A stretch of DNA of 6,762 bases from Actinomycetota bacterium (GCA_023379725.1 JAMCPC010000017.1:1-6762); one strand, 5' to 3'; shown: positions 1-5,834, counted from the first letter of the stretch. The notes: generated by a model from the letters alone, not told the origin. Translations and numbers: made by a program.

Positions 1-80
1 ATACACGGCAACAAAGGTTATACCAGGTATGTTCTGCGAATGTTCCCTATTTCGAGCGAAGCAGCCTCCTGAAAGATTGC
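1..80. other. Left flank downstream of the membrane protein gene, unassigned
   Basis: No gene can be assigned here. All three plus-strand frames are open from the window edge. One ends in TGA at 70-72, leaving 8 bp before the stop codon of the minus-strand gene. It could be the C-terminal tail of a convergent gene, but 23 open codons are not significant. No hairpin with a U-tract is visible after the minus-strand stop. An AGGAGG-like string on the minus strand (65-70) has no start codon at a usable distance. Confidence 0.3.
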
Positions 81-1484
81 TCAAACTGTAGCCGGGACTT
101 GAGAGGAATCTATAGACGATGAAACACGATCCGGCAACGGATCAGCCAATCCCGACCGCAGCACTTTAGACCATATAATCAAATCAAAGGGATACACCAG
201 ATAACCGAACCTGGTAGCCGGGGCAAGCATAACCGCAACGACAAACGCCCACCCTATAAAACTGGCCAGCGAGGAGGGATTACGGGGGAACCACCTCTTA
301 AGAGCAGCCAGGAAGACTATGCCTCCAGCCAAGATGATCACAAGTGAATAGGTATGATGGATGGATGGCATTGCAGATGTCAAAATATGTCCCGGCATAG
401 GACTTGCAGCCGGAGATCGTATACCTGCAAGACCGAGCGGGTACAGTACCACATTTACTACGAATGCCCTTATATTGGCCATAGCCACCGGTACCACAGA
501 GGGTATTATGACTATCGCTACGCCGGCAACTGCTTTTATCACGTCTTTCAGGGAGAAAACAGCATATATTACCAAGAGCCCCAGCAGCACAAGTGGCCAC
601 GAAGTAAACTTAAGCGAAGCTGCCATCCCCAAGACGACACCGGCAGCCAATAGCTTGTGTCTTCGCATCAGCACAAGGCCAAGCAGCATGAGGGCAATCA
701 CGGGTATATCATCTCCACCCGTGGAAAGAGGCAACGCTGCCGAGGGAAGCACCAACATGGCTTGAAAGCCGAGTATGGAATTATCATCTGCCACACCATT
801 GATGTAGAGGGCAAGTAGGACAGCAGCTACTGTAAACAACAAAAACATGACCCGTGCATTCCCCAGCGGCCCCGGGAGCTTGGTGGCGCTGCCAATACCG
901 AATACAGCCATTGCAGGGAGGTAGGGGAAAAATGCATCATAGGAGGGCTGTCCTGCTGGCACCTGCGTGCTATCCTGTACCTGCTTGGCGCTCGTAACTG
1001 TATAGGGATCACGTCCCCTCAGTATATTCTGGCCGGCTCTGTCTACAACCAGCACCTCCGGTTGCGCATGTTTTGTAGTAGTGGAGTAGACTGCGGGGTT
1101 GTACTGCCAATACGATTCCAGCGCAAGAGGCAACAGGGTCGATCCGCACATGACTATGCACATAACGGCCACCCTTGGCCTGCTCCAGCCATGTTTCCAG
1201 CCATGCTGTCTCTCTCCTGCGGATGATTCGACACTCCCGGTAACACCAGCACGGAAGCTCTTATGATAAATAGCTGCTCCTATACACCATAGAGTACCGG
1301 CAATATACGCACCGACAGCGATCTCACCCCACTGCCTATACAGAGGGATGGATGAGACCAGGATGGTGAGCACTGCAAATATCGCTGACAGACCATATAC
1401 CAATGCATCGCGTATCTCAGGAGATAACGACGCATACCGGCATCGAATGCTCTTGAGGAATTTGCTGGCAGCTACGAAGGTCAC
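81..1484 (-). CDS. Multi-pass membrane protein, probable GT-C fold glycosyltransferase (GT87/DUF2029-like)
   Basis: This 467-residue polytopic membrane protein has roughly ten or more hydrophobic segments, the clearest near residues 28-48, 56-74, 104-124, 211-228, 258-275, 293-311, 315-337, 379-396 and 405-435. Between the third and fourth lies a long polar loop (about 125-185) with D-R-A...L-R-G-R-D-P-Y (148-161), then F-F-P-Y-L-P (185-190). An acidic first large loop followed by G-x-D-P-Y and Y-x-P resembles polyprenyl-phosphate-sugar-dependent GT-C mannosyltransferases of family GT87. Later cues are G-G-D-D-I-P (256-261), S-L-K-F-T (290-294) and R-F-G-Y-L-V-Y-P (425-432). The expected role is transfer of a sugar from a lipid carrier at the membrane; acceptor and sugar cannot be read from sequence. 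The start is GTG at 1484: an in-frame TGA lies 13 codons upstream and no other start lies between. AGGG sits 12 nt before it. It follows the nuclease-domain gene by 55 bp and may be the last gene of the operon. Membrane topology is certain; the family call is moderate. Confidence 0.7.
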   Translation of the reverse strand: MTFVAASKFLKSIRCRYASLSPEIRDALVYGLSAIFAVLTILVSSIPLYRQWGEIAVGAYIAGTLWCIGAAIYHKSFRAGVTGSVESSAGERQHGWKHGWSRPRVAVMCIVMCGSTLLPLALESYWQYNPAVYSTTTKHAQPEVLVVDRAGQNILRGRDPYTVTSAKQVQDSTQVPAGQPSYDAFFPYLPAMAVFGIGSATKLPGPLGNARVMFLLFTVAAVLLALYINGVADDNSILGFQAMLVLPSAALPLSTGGDDIPVIALMLLGLVLMRRHKLLAAGVVLGMAASLKFTSWPLVLLGLLVIYAVFSLKDVIKAVAGVAIVIIPSVVPVAMANIRAFVVNVVLYPLGLAGIRSPAASPMPGHILTSAMPSIHHTYSLVIILAGGIVFLAALKRWFPRNPSSLASFIGWAFVVAVMLAPATRFGYLVYPFDLIIWSKVLRSGLADPLPDRVSSSIDSSQVPATV

Positions 1485-1539
1485 AACGATATCGTACCCT
1501 ATACTGGAATCAAATTGGCTTCAATCTCTTAATTACGCT

Positions 1540-2058
1540 TTAAGACGAGTTACCAAAATCCTCTGGCTTGACCGTATCGAGAAACTCCTTGAATTGATCG
1601 ACAACCTCCTCGGCACTCTCTCCGGTCAATGGGTCACCTTCGTCTTCTATGTCAAGTGCCACCACAAGACCCTCGGAGTCCATCAACTCATCAGAGACGA
1701 ATATGGGACAGTGCTCCCTTACAGCCAATGCTATTGCATCCGACGGACGCGATGACACCGTGACTATTTCACCACGATGACGTATGTGCAACTCTGCGAA
1801 GTAAGTGGCTGATCGCATCTCCGTAATAACCACCCTCTCAAGACGCGAGCCAGTACTCTCCATTATGTCTATCATAAGATCATGAGTAAGGGGTCGGGGA
1901 GGATCAATACCCTGAATCGCCAGAGCTATAGATGTCGCTTCGGGGGCTCCGACAAAGACTGGCAATGTCCTACCAATTCCCTCAGTCTCGGTGAGTAGCA
2001 ATACAGGCGTACTTGACTGCAAGTCCACTCTAACGGCACTCAGTTTAACTTCGACCAT
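1540..2058 (-). CDS. Bifunctional nuclease domain protein (BFN/DUF151)
   Basis: This 172-residue protein matches the bifunctional nuclease (BFN, DUF151) family, named for DNase and RNase activity reported for some members; its cellular role in actinobacteria is unsettled. Family landmarks are R-T-L-P-V-F-V-G with E-A (30-41), P-P-R-P-L-T-H-D (53-60), L-E-R-V-V-I-T (73-79), Y-F-A-E-L (86-90), S-R-P-S-D-A-I-A-L-A-V (103-113) and P-I-F-V (118-121). The tail is acidic and ends in F-K-E-F-L-D-T-V-K-P-E-D-F (156-168), the type of ending seen in actinobacterial members such as Rv1829. No signal peptide or membrane segment is present, so it should be cytoplasmic. The ATG at 2058 begins the conserved N-terminal strand. 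Its ribosome-binding site is weak. Its place directly after the ftsR-like gene is the conserved actinobacterial order, which supports orthology. The 73-bp gap upstream may hold its own promoter. Confidence 0.92.
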   Translation of the reverse strand: MVEVKLSAVRVDLQSSTPVLLLTETEGIGRTLPVFVGAPEATSIALAIQGIDPPRPLTHDLMIDIMESTGSRLERVVITEMRSATYFAELHIRHRGEIVTVSSRPSDAIALAVREHCPIFVSDELMDSEGLVVALDIEDEGDPLTGESAEEVVDQFKEFLDTVKPEDFGNSS

Positions 2059-2080
2059 AATCTTAGAATAGCGCTTTATT

Positions 2081-2113
2081 TAGCAATATGCTAGTGCAGC
2101 GTCTCGTAAACAA
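2081..2113 (-). promoter_or_regulatory. Possible promoter of the BFN gene with an overlapping inverted repeat
   Basis: On the minus strand TTGTTT (2108-2113) and CATATT (2085-2090) are separated by exactly 17 bases, a weak match to a housekeeping sigma-factor promoter (3 of 6 and 4 of 6). The predicted start of transcription lies about 20 nt before the ATG at 2058. The inverted repeat TAGCA-ATA-TGCTA (2081-2093) covers the -10 element and would suit an operator. Both signals are short enough to arise by chance. Confidence 0.25.
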
Positions 2114-2131
2114 TGCACCGACCGATGGCTA

Positions 2132-3100
2132 TCAGTTGCCCGGTGGAAACAACCTATTAAGCTCTGCCCTCATAAGTGCGCCATGCAACTTTTCAGAGAG
2201 TTCCAGAAGTTCTTTTGCGCTATTTTTGGCCTTATCGAGCGATTTCGGATTACGCTGCCTTAGTAACGGCACAATAGCCTGCTCAATTATAGATACCTCC
2301 CTATCAACAGCGTGTCTGAATACCTTTAGGTGGCGAGCCTCAAAGCCGTACTCCATAATACGTGAGGCGATACTACTTATCTCAGCATCAGAAGTTCCAT
2401 ACGTTATCACTCCACCTATACGCTCTCCCGATATGAGTCCATAACTCTCCAACTCCTTGAGCACAGAGGATGAAGCACCCTCGCTGGATACAAGCTCTGG
2501 TTCAGATGGCTTTACACTGTACTCTGATGCAGATCCAACTGCCTCAGATCCGGATCTCTGGGCTCCGCTCTGATGCACTTCGGCTCTCTCTGTCTCTACT
2601 CTTGCTTCTCTGGTAGCCCTTTCACCGTCCAACTCGTGACCTGTCCGCTCTATCCCAACACTTTGCCGGGAGGATGGCACGTCTACATTCACTCTTTCAC
2701 GGCTATTACCGTACTGGCCAGCCGGGATACCGACCTGATTATTCTGTGACTCCTTTTGCCTATGCAGTGTCTGCACAGGCTGGATCGACCGCTCACCTGC
2801 CACGTTCGTCAGATCACCAGTTCCATGAGGTATACGACCTTCAAGCTTGCCCTTGATTACCTTTAACGGAAGATAATGCTCACGCTGCTGGCGAAGTACC
2901 CACTTTAAACGCTCCACATCCTCCTCGAAGAACTTTCTGTAGCCAGAGGGAGTACGCTCAGGATTGATCAATCCCTGACTCTCAAGAAAGCGGATCTTGG
3001 ATATGGTAATCTCCGGGAACTCATCTCTCAGAATATCCAAGACATCGCCTATAGAAAGATACGGACGCTCTTCCACTTTTACCTGCGACTCATGCTCCAT
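2132..3100 (-). CDS. ftsR: MerR-family transcriptional regulator, FtsR-like
   Basis: This 322-residue DNA-binding protein has an N-terminal MerR-type winged helix-turn-helix at about 14-90: L-S-I-G-D-V-L-D-I-L (15-24), T-I-S-K-I-R-F-L-E (32-40), G-L-I-x-P-x-R-T-P-S-G-Y-R-K-F (43-57), then D-V-E-R-L-K-W-V-L and H-Y-L-P-L-K-V-I (75-82). This wording is that of actinobacterial FtsR/Rv1828 proteins, which bind DNA as dimers. FtsR activates ftsZ in Corynebacterium glutamicum. The C-terminal part (about 213-315) matches the FtsR effector/dimerisation region: E-Y-G-F-E-A-R-H-L-K-V-F-R (250-262), D-R-E-V (266-269), R-Q-R-N-P (281-285). Residues 92-212 form a polar linker rich in S, E, G, R and Q, which makes the protein longer than the roughly 250 residues usual for the family. 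There is no cysteine-based metal site. The start is ATG at 3100 with AAGGGGAG (3111-3118) ten bases upstream, inside the end of the FHA gene; the gap between the genes is 7 bp, so they are co-transcribed. Confidence 0.88.
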   Translation of the reverse strand: MEHESQVKVEERPYLSIGDVLDILRDEFPEITISKIRFLESQGLINPERTPSGYRKFFEEDVERLKWVLRQQREHYLPLKVIKGKLEGRIPHGTGDLTNVAGERSIQPVQTLHRQKESQNNQVGIPAGQYGNSRERVNVDVPSSRQSVGIERTGHELDGERATREARVETERAEVHQSGAQRSGSEAVGSASEYSVKPSEPELVSSEGASSSVLKELESYGLISGERIGGVITYGTSDAEISSIASRIMEYGFEARHLKVFRHAVDREVSIIEQAIVPLLRQRNPKSLDKAKNSAKELLELSEKLHGALMRAELNRLFPPGN

Positions 3101-3107
3101 ATTATTA

Positions 3108-3599
3108 TCACTCCCCTTCGTTAGAAACGCCCGAAAGATACACGAGCCTGAACTTCCCTATCTGAAGCTCATCGCCCGAATCAAGGACAGCCTCATCAAC
3201 CCTCTCTCTGTTCACATAGGTACCATTGAGTGAACCTACATCTTTTACTACATGCAATCCGGAACCCTCCTTTCTAACCTCTGCGTGCCTCCTGGACACG
3301 GTTATATCATCCAAGAATATCTCACTCTCGGGATGTCTGCCCAATCTAACTACATCTTTATCAAGCGTATAACGTTCTCCTGCATTCGGTCCGCGGCGTA
3401 CCACAAGCATAGCGTACTCCGATCTATCTTGACCAAAGTCATCGTCATGTGCATCTCCCTGGTCGTCGCCGAAACCCTCTACCGGAACAATAGCTATTGT
3501 AGCCTCGCTGGATTCCTCAATAAGTGCCGAACCGCATGAAGCACAGAAACTTGAACCTCTGGGATTTCTATGGCCACAACTGGGGCAGTACACATTCAT
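3108..3599 (-). CDS. garA: Zinc-ribbon and FHA domain protein, GarA/OdhI-like
   Basis: This 163-residue cytoplasmic protein has two parts. The N-terminus is a zinc ribbon, C5-x2-C8 and C19-x2-C22. After an acidic linker (about 28-60) comes a forkhead-associated domain (about 62-156) that binds phosphothreonine: L-G-R-H (86-89), I-F-L-D-D-I-T-V-S-R-R-H-A (94-106), D-V-G-S-L-N-G-T-Y-V-N (120-130) and I-G-K-F-R-L-V (147-153). R88, S102, H105 and N125 are the expected phosphopeptide-contact residues. The FHA part is very close to mycobacterial GarA, including R-R-G-P-N-A-G (68-74). GarA/OdhI inhibits 2-oxoglutarate dehydrogenase and regulates glutamate enzymes until protein kinases phosphorylate an N-terminal E-T-T-S motif. 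That motif is absent; the nearest threonine is T34 in S-E-A-T-I-A-I. The ribosome-binding site AGGA lies 7 nt before ATG 3599. The position between gcvH and ftsR supports orthology; control by kinases is inferred. Confidence 0.9.
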   Translation of the reverse strand: MNVYCPSCGHRNPRGSSFCASCGSALIEESSEATIAIVPVEGFGDDQGDAHDDDFGQDRSEYAMLVVRRGPNAGERYTLDKDVVRLGRHPESEIFLDDITVSRRHAEVRKEGSGLHVVKDVGSLNGTYVNRERVDEAVLDSGDELQIGKFRLVYLSGVSNEGE

Positions 3600-3627
3600 A
3601 ATTAAATCCTACCACTATGTAGTAACG

Positions 3628-4014
3628 TCATTGCTCGGCCGAGATAACAGCCTGGTATCCTGCAGCATCCAATAAACTATCGTAATCTGACAAATTAGTT
3701 GCCTCGAATATGCACAGCCATCCCCGACCATACGGGTCACTGTTGACCAGCTCCGGATGCTCTTCCAACTCGTTATTTATCTCCATTACCTTACCGCCCA
3801 CGGGAACATACAATTCTGAAACAGACTTGGTCGATTCGATCTCACCGAAGACGTCTCCGGCAGAGAATACTTTCCCCAGATCGGGTAGATCCACATAGAC
3901 GACATCGCCAAGGGCATCTTGAGCATAGTCAGTAATTCCTATCTTAATAGATGTACCGTCAAGGTACGCCCACTCGTGTTCGCTGGTATAACGTAAATGT
4001 TCGGGAGTTTCCAT
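3628..4014 (-). CDS. gcvH: Glycine cleavage system H protein
   Basis: GcvH is the small lipoylated shuttle of the glycine cleavage system. Its lipoyl arm carries the aminomethyl group from P protein to T protein and is reoxidised by L protein. With the start chosen here it is 128 residues, normal for the family. Motifs are Y-T-x-E-H-E-W (9-15), G-I-T-D-Y-A-Q-D-A-L-G-D-V-V-Y-V-D-L-P (26-44) and the lipoylation site E-S-T-K-S-V-S-E (60-67) with K63 as acceptor, followed by P-V-G-G-K-V-x-E-I-N and a C-terminal G-x-G-W-L. An in-frame GTG at 4044 would add ten residues (N-Y-L-W-A-R-L-R-R) and overlap rpe by 20 bp. The ATG at 4014 is preferred because M-E-T-P-E-H-L-R-Y-T is a usual GcvH N-terminus and it begins 10 bp after the rpe stop. 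gcvP and gcvT are not in the window, and there is no room for a glycine riboswitch upstream. It is co-transcribed with rpe and the FHA gene. Confidence 0.96.
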   Translation of the reverse strand: METPEHLRYTSEHEWAYLDGTSIKIGITDYAQDALGDVVYVDLPDLGKVFSAGDVFGEIESTKSVSELYVPVGGKVMEINNELEEHPELVNSDPYGRGWLCIFEATNLSDYDSLLDAAGYQAVISAEQ

Positions 4015-4024
4015 ACGTCTCAGT

Positions 4025-4696
4025 CTAGCCCAAAGATAATTCACCGGCTACTTGAAGCAGATCTTTGATCGCAGCTACCGGAGATATACCAGCCGAAAAT
4101 ATAGCAGATCCGGCTACAAGCACATTAGCGCCCGCAGATACTGCCTGAACAACTGTTTCATGTCCTATCCCCCCATCCACCTCTATATCCACATCAAGAG
4201 AGGCATTACAAATACGTTCATATATCTCCCTTATCTTGGGAAGTACCTCCGGCATAAACTTTTGCCCGCCAAACCCAGGATGAACCGTCATAATAAGTAC
4301 CACATCAACAAGCTCCAAATAGGGCAGTATCTCAGATGCCGGAGTATCGGGACTTAACGCAACACCGACTCCAATACCAAGATACCTGGCCCTCTCTATC
4401 ATCTCCCTAACGCGACCAGCCTCGACATGCACTGTACAGCGAGTAGCCCCGGCCTGCACAAACTGCTCAATCAAATCCCAAGGGCTGGTAACCATCAAGT
4501 GACATTCGATGGGGACGTCAGTAACTGCAGCCAGTGCCTTGACCGTAAGAGGACCCATGGTAAGAGTAGGAACAAAATGACCATCCATAATATCTGCGTG
4601 GATCCAGCTGGCCTGCTCTTCCACAGAGCGCACAGCATCACCCAGAGAGGCAAAGTCTGCGGAAAGTATTGATGGAGCAATCTGTAACTCTCTCAC
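4025..4696 (-). CDS. rpe: Ribulose-phosphate 3-epimerase
   Basis: Rpe interconverts D-ribulose 5-phosphate and D-xylulose 5-phosphate in the pentose phosphate pathway, or in the Calvin cycle where present. The 223 residues form a complete TIM barrel. Signatures in order are I-A-P-S-I-L-S-A-D-F (6-15) with S9; H33-x-D35 in H-A-D-I-M-D-G-H-F-V-P (33-43); H66 in H-L-M-V; V-H-P-G-F-G-G-Q-K-F (138-147) for phosphate binding; and E-V-D-G-G-I (172-177) with D174. H33, D35, H66 and D174 are the expected metal ligands, and D35 and D174 the acid/base pair. A small variation is A-L-S-P-D-T-P (113-119) where many homologues have L-N-P-x-T-P. The start is GTG at 4696; GGGA lies 8 nt upstream and no better in-frame start precedes the conserved strand. 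It follows fmt by 57 bp and ends 10 bp before gcvH. In mycobacteria fmt and rpe are also near neighbours, with rsmB between them; rsmB is missing here. Confidence 0.97.
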   Translation of the reverse strand: MRELQIAPSILSADFASLGDAVRSVEEQASWIHADIMDGHFVPTLTMGPLTVKALAAVTDVPIECHLMVTSPWDLIEQFVQAGATRCTVHVEAGRVREMIERARYLGIGVGVALSPDTPASEILPYLELVDVVLIMTVHPGFGGQKFMPEVLPKIREIYERICNASLDVDIEVDGGIGHETVVQAVSAGANVLVAGSAIFSAGISPVAAIKDLLQVAGELSLG

Positions 4697-4716
4697 TGAT
4701 ATATTCCCATTGCAGA

Positions 4717-4728
4717 TACAGTACTGTA
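4717..4728. repeat. Perfect 12-bp palindrome in the fmt-rpe gap
   Basis: TACAGTACTGTA is its own reverse complement and sits in the 57-bp gap, 20 bp before the rpe start. Four of its bases overlap a -35-like TTTACA (4725-4730, minus strand), but no convincing -10 element follows at the right distance. It could be an operator. One or two palindromes of this length are expected by chance in a window this size, so only its intergenic placement gives it weight. Confidence 0.3.
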
Positions 4729-4753
4729 AACACTACTCGTAATATAATTTATA

Positions 4754-5719
4754 TCAATCAAATCTCTCACCATCTCCTATCCGTGCACCTCTCGCCCATG
4801 CCTCTGCTGCCATCTTGGTGTGGCCCTCTGGCTGCACAGCCCGTATCACTATGGCACTATCACCACAACGTACTACAGGTGAAGAGCCAAGCATAAACAA
4901 CTTCCCCGTATCACCCACCGCTGGCATATCTTGTAATATATTTGAAGACATATCTTCATAAGATATGGCCTCATCACGATTGGTCATGGTGCTGCTTGCA
5001 GCCTGATCGGTCAGGCCTACTGCTTCACTTATAATCAGCCTCTTGCTCCGAAACATAGTCCATGCCCGTTCCAAACGTACTTTCCTGCGTATCTCATCAA
5101 TTGTGCGTCCCCAGTCTATCCTAAGATCGTCAGGCTCTATCTTGGTAGCATAGACAGGATCTCCTATTTGTTCTACTGGCTCCGGTAGACCTTCTACCCC
5201 CCCACTCAAAAGATCCACCAATAGCTGGGCTCCGACCTGGGCGAGTTGGTCGGTAAGTTCAGAACGAGTAATTATATTATCAAGCGATATTTGTCTGCAA
5301 CCATATACAGGCCCCGTGTCAAGGCCCTCATCCAGTTTCATAATGCATACGCCAGTAGCCCTATCTCCCGCAAGAATAGCTCTCTCGACTGGAGCTGCAC
5401 CTCGCCAACGAGGAAGCAGGGAAAAGTGAACGTTCAAAAAGGGAATCTCATTTAATAACCCTACGGGGATAATACGGCCATAAGCCACGACTACAGCCAA
5501 ATCCGCCTTTACCTCCATCACATCGCTCAACGAATGGCTGATTGGTATCCCCAGCTCTAATGCAGCAGCCTTGACGGGGGTGGGACTTAGGGAATTCCCC
5601 CGTCCACGGCGCTTATCTTCGCGAGTCACCACCAGAACCACCTCATGACCAGCCTCTGCCAAGGCATTGAGAGACGGTACGGCTGCCTCAGGACTTCCCA
5701 AAAACACCAAGCGTGTCAT
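4754..5719 (-). CDS. fmt: Methionyl-tRNA formyltransferase
   Basis: Fmt formylates the amino group of initiator methionyl-tRNA using 10-formyltetrahydrofolate, which marks it for translation initiation. It is 321 residues with the start chosen, the usual length. The N-terminal Rossmann-like domain begins L-V-F-L-G-S-P-E-A-A-V-P-S-L. The catalytic signature N96-V-H98-F-S-L-L-P-R-W-R-G-A-A-P is followed by G-x-x-x-T-G-V-C-I-M and G-L-D134-T-G; N96, H98 and D134 are the catalytic trio. The basic loop R-E-D-K-R-R-G-R-G (33-41) fits tRNA contact. From about residue 195 comes the C-terminal tRNA-binding domain (Y-A-T-K-I, then D-W-G-R-T). It includes a poorly conserved polar stretch near 235-270. 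A GTG at 5734 would add five residues, but GGGAGG (5727-5732) lies 7 nt before ATG 5719 and would overlap that GTG, so 5719 is the start. It heads the tight downstream gene run. def, which removes the same formyl group, lies upstream on the same strand. Confidence 0.96.
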   Translation of the reverse strand: MTRLVFLGSPEAAVPSLNALAEAGHEVVLVVTREDKRRGRGNSLSPTPVKAAALELGIPISHSLSDVMEVKADLAVVVAYGRIIPVGLLNEIPFLNVHFSLLPRWRGAAPVERAILAGDRATGVCIMKLDEGLDTGPVYGCRQISLDNIITRSELTDQLAQVGAQLLVDLLSGGVEGLPEPVEQIGDPVYATKIEPDDLRIDWGRTIDEIRRKVRLERAWTMFRSKRLIISEAVGLTDQAASSTMTNRDEAISYEDMSSNILQDMPAVGDTGKLFMLGSSPVVRCGDSAIVIRAVQPEGHTKMAAEAWARGARIGDGERFD

Positions 5720-5726
5720 ACCGATA

Positions 5727-5732
5727 CCTCCC
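5727..5732 (-). promoter_or_regulatory. Ribosome-binding site of fmt (decides the start)
   Basis: GGGAGG on the minus strand lies 7 nt before ATG 5719. Because it covers the alternative GTG at 5732-5734, it argues for the shorter protein. Confidence 0.75.
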
Positions 5733-5737
5733 ACCCT

Positions 5738-5743
5738 ATCATA
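5738..5743 (-). promoter_or_regulatory. Possible -10 element upstream of fmt
   Basis: TATGAT on the minus strand matches the -10 consensus at five of six bases and lies about 18 bases before the fmt start. It overlaps the edge of the 12-bp tandem repeat, which would then fill the spacer and -35 region. No good -35 hexamer is visible (GACGCG at the 17-base position), so an activator-dependent or alternative promoter, or no promoter, are all possible. The transcript would have a very short leader. Confidence 0.25.
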
Positions 5744-5765
5744 CTATGCGCGTTACTATGCGCGT
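5742..5765. repeat. Perfect tandem repeat, 2 x 12 bp, upstream of fmt
   Basis: TACTATGCGCGT occurs twice back to back (5742-5753 and 5754-5765) with no mismatch. It starts 22 bp upstream of the fmt start and ends 80 bp upstream of the divergent small gene. A 12-bp exact tandem copy is unlikely by chance. It may be a recent slippage duplication or a pair of binding sites for a regulator of either gene; one copy per helical turn and a bit (12 bp) would place two protein units on nearly the same DNA face. Confidence 0.8.
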
Positions 5766-5794
5766 CCGGATATAGGACAACCCGCGCCACCTTA

Positions 5795-5823
5795 TTGTTC
5801 GTATTCGGCAGTAAGATGATAAG
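5795..5823 (+). promoter_or_regulatory. Possible promoter of the small membrane protein gene
   Basis: TTGTTC (5795-5800) and GATAAG (5818-5823) are 17 bases apart on the plus strand, each matching consensus at about four of six positions. Transcription would begin near 5830, just ahead of the ribosome-binding site. Placement is good but both hexamers are weak. Confidence 0.3.
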
Positions 5824-5834
5824 TAGATAATGAA

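Noticed and set aside
29..46. TATGTTC...GAATGTTC, thought of as an SOS (LexA) box
   Set aside because: The actinobacterial box needs GAAC-N4-GTTC in inverted orientation; here the TGTTC units are direct repeats, so it does not fit.
361..765. Plus-strand open frame of 134 codons inside the membrane protein gene
   Set aside because: It is the opposite-strand shadow of a polytopic protein, with no ribosome-binding site or recognisable domain. The minus-strand reading has clear membrane segments and motifs.
1486..1495. 10-bp palindrome ACGATATCGT just before the membrane protein start
   Set aside because: Six or seven palindromes of this length are expected by chance in a window this size, and nothing else supports an operator.
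1348..1755. Plus-strand open frame of 135 codons across the BFN gene end
   Set aside because: It runs antisense to conserved BFN motifs and across a gene boundary; it has no domain or start signal.
3600..3627. Glycine riboswitch or other leader associated with the gcvH region
   Set aside because: The gaps around gcvH are 10 and 28 bp, far too short for a riboswitch, and no leader structure is visible.
4015..4044. Longer gcvH starting at GTG 4044
   Set aside because: It would overlap rpe by 20 bp and add a basic leader not seen in the family; ATG 4014 gives the usual GcvH beginning.
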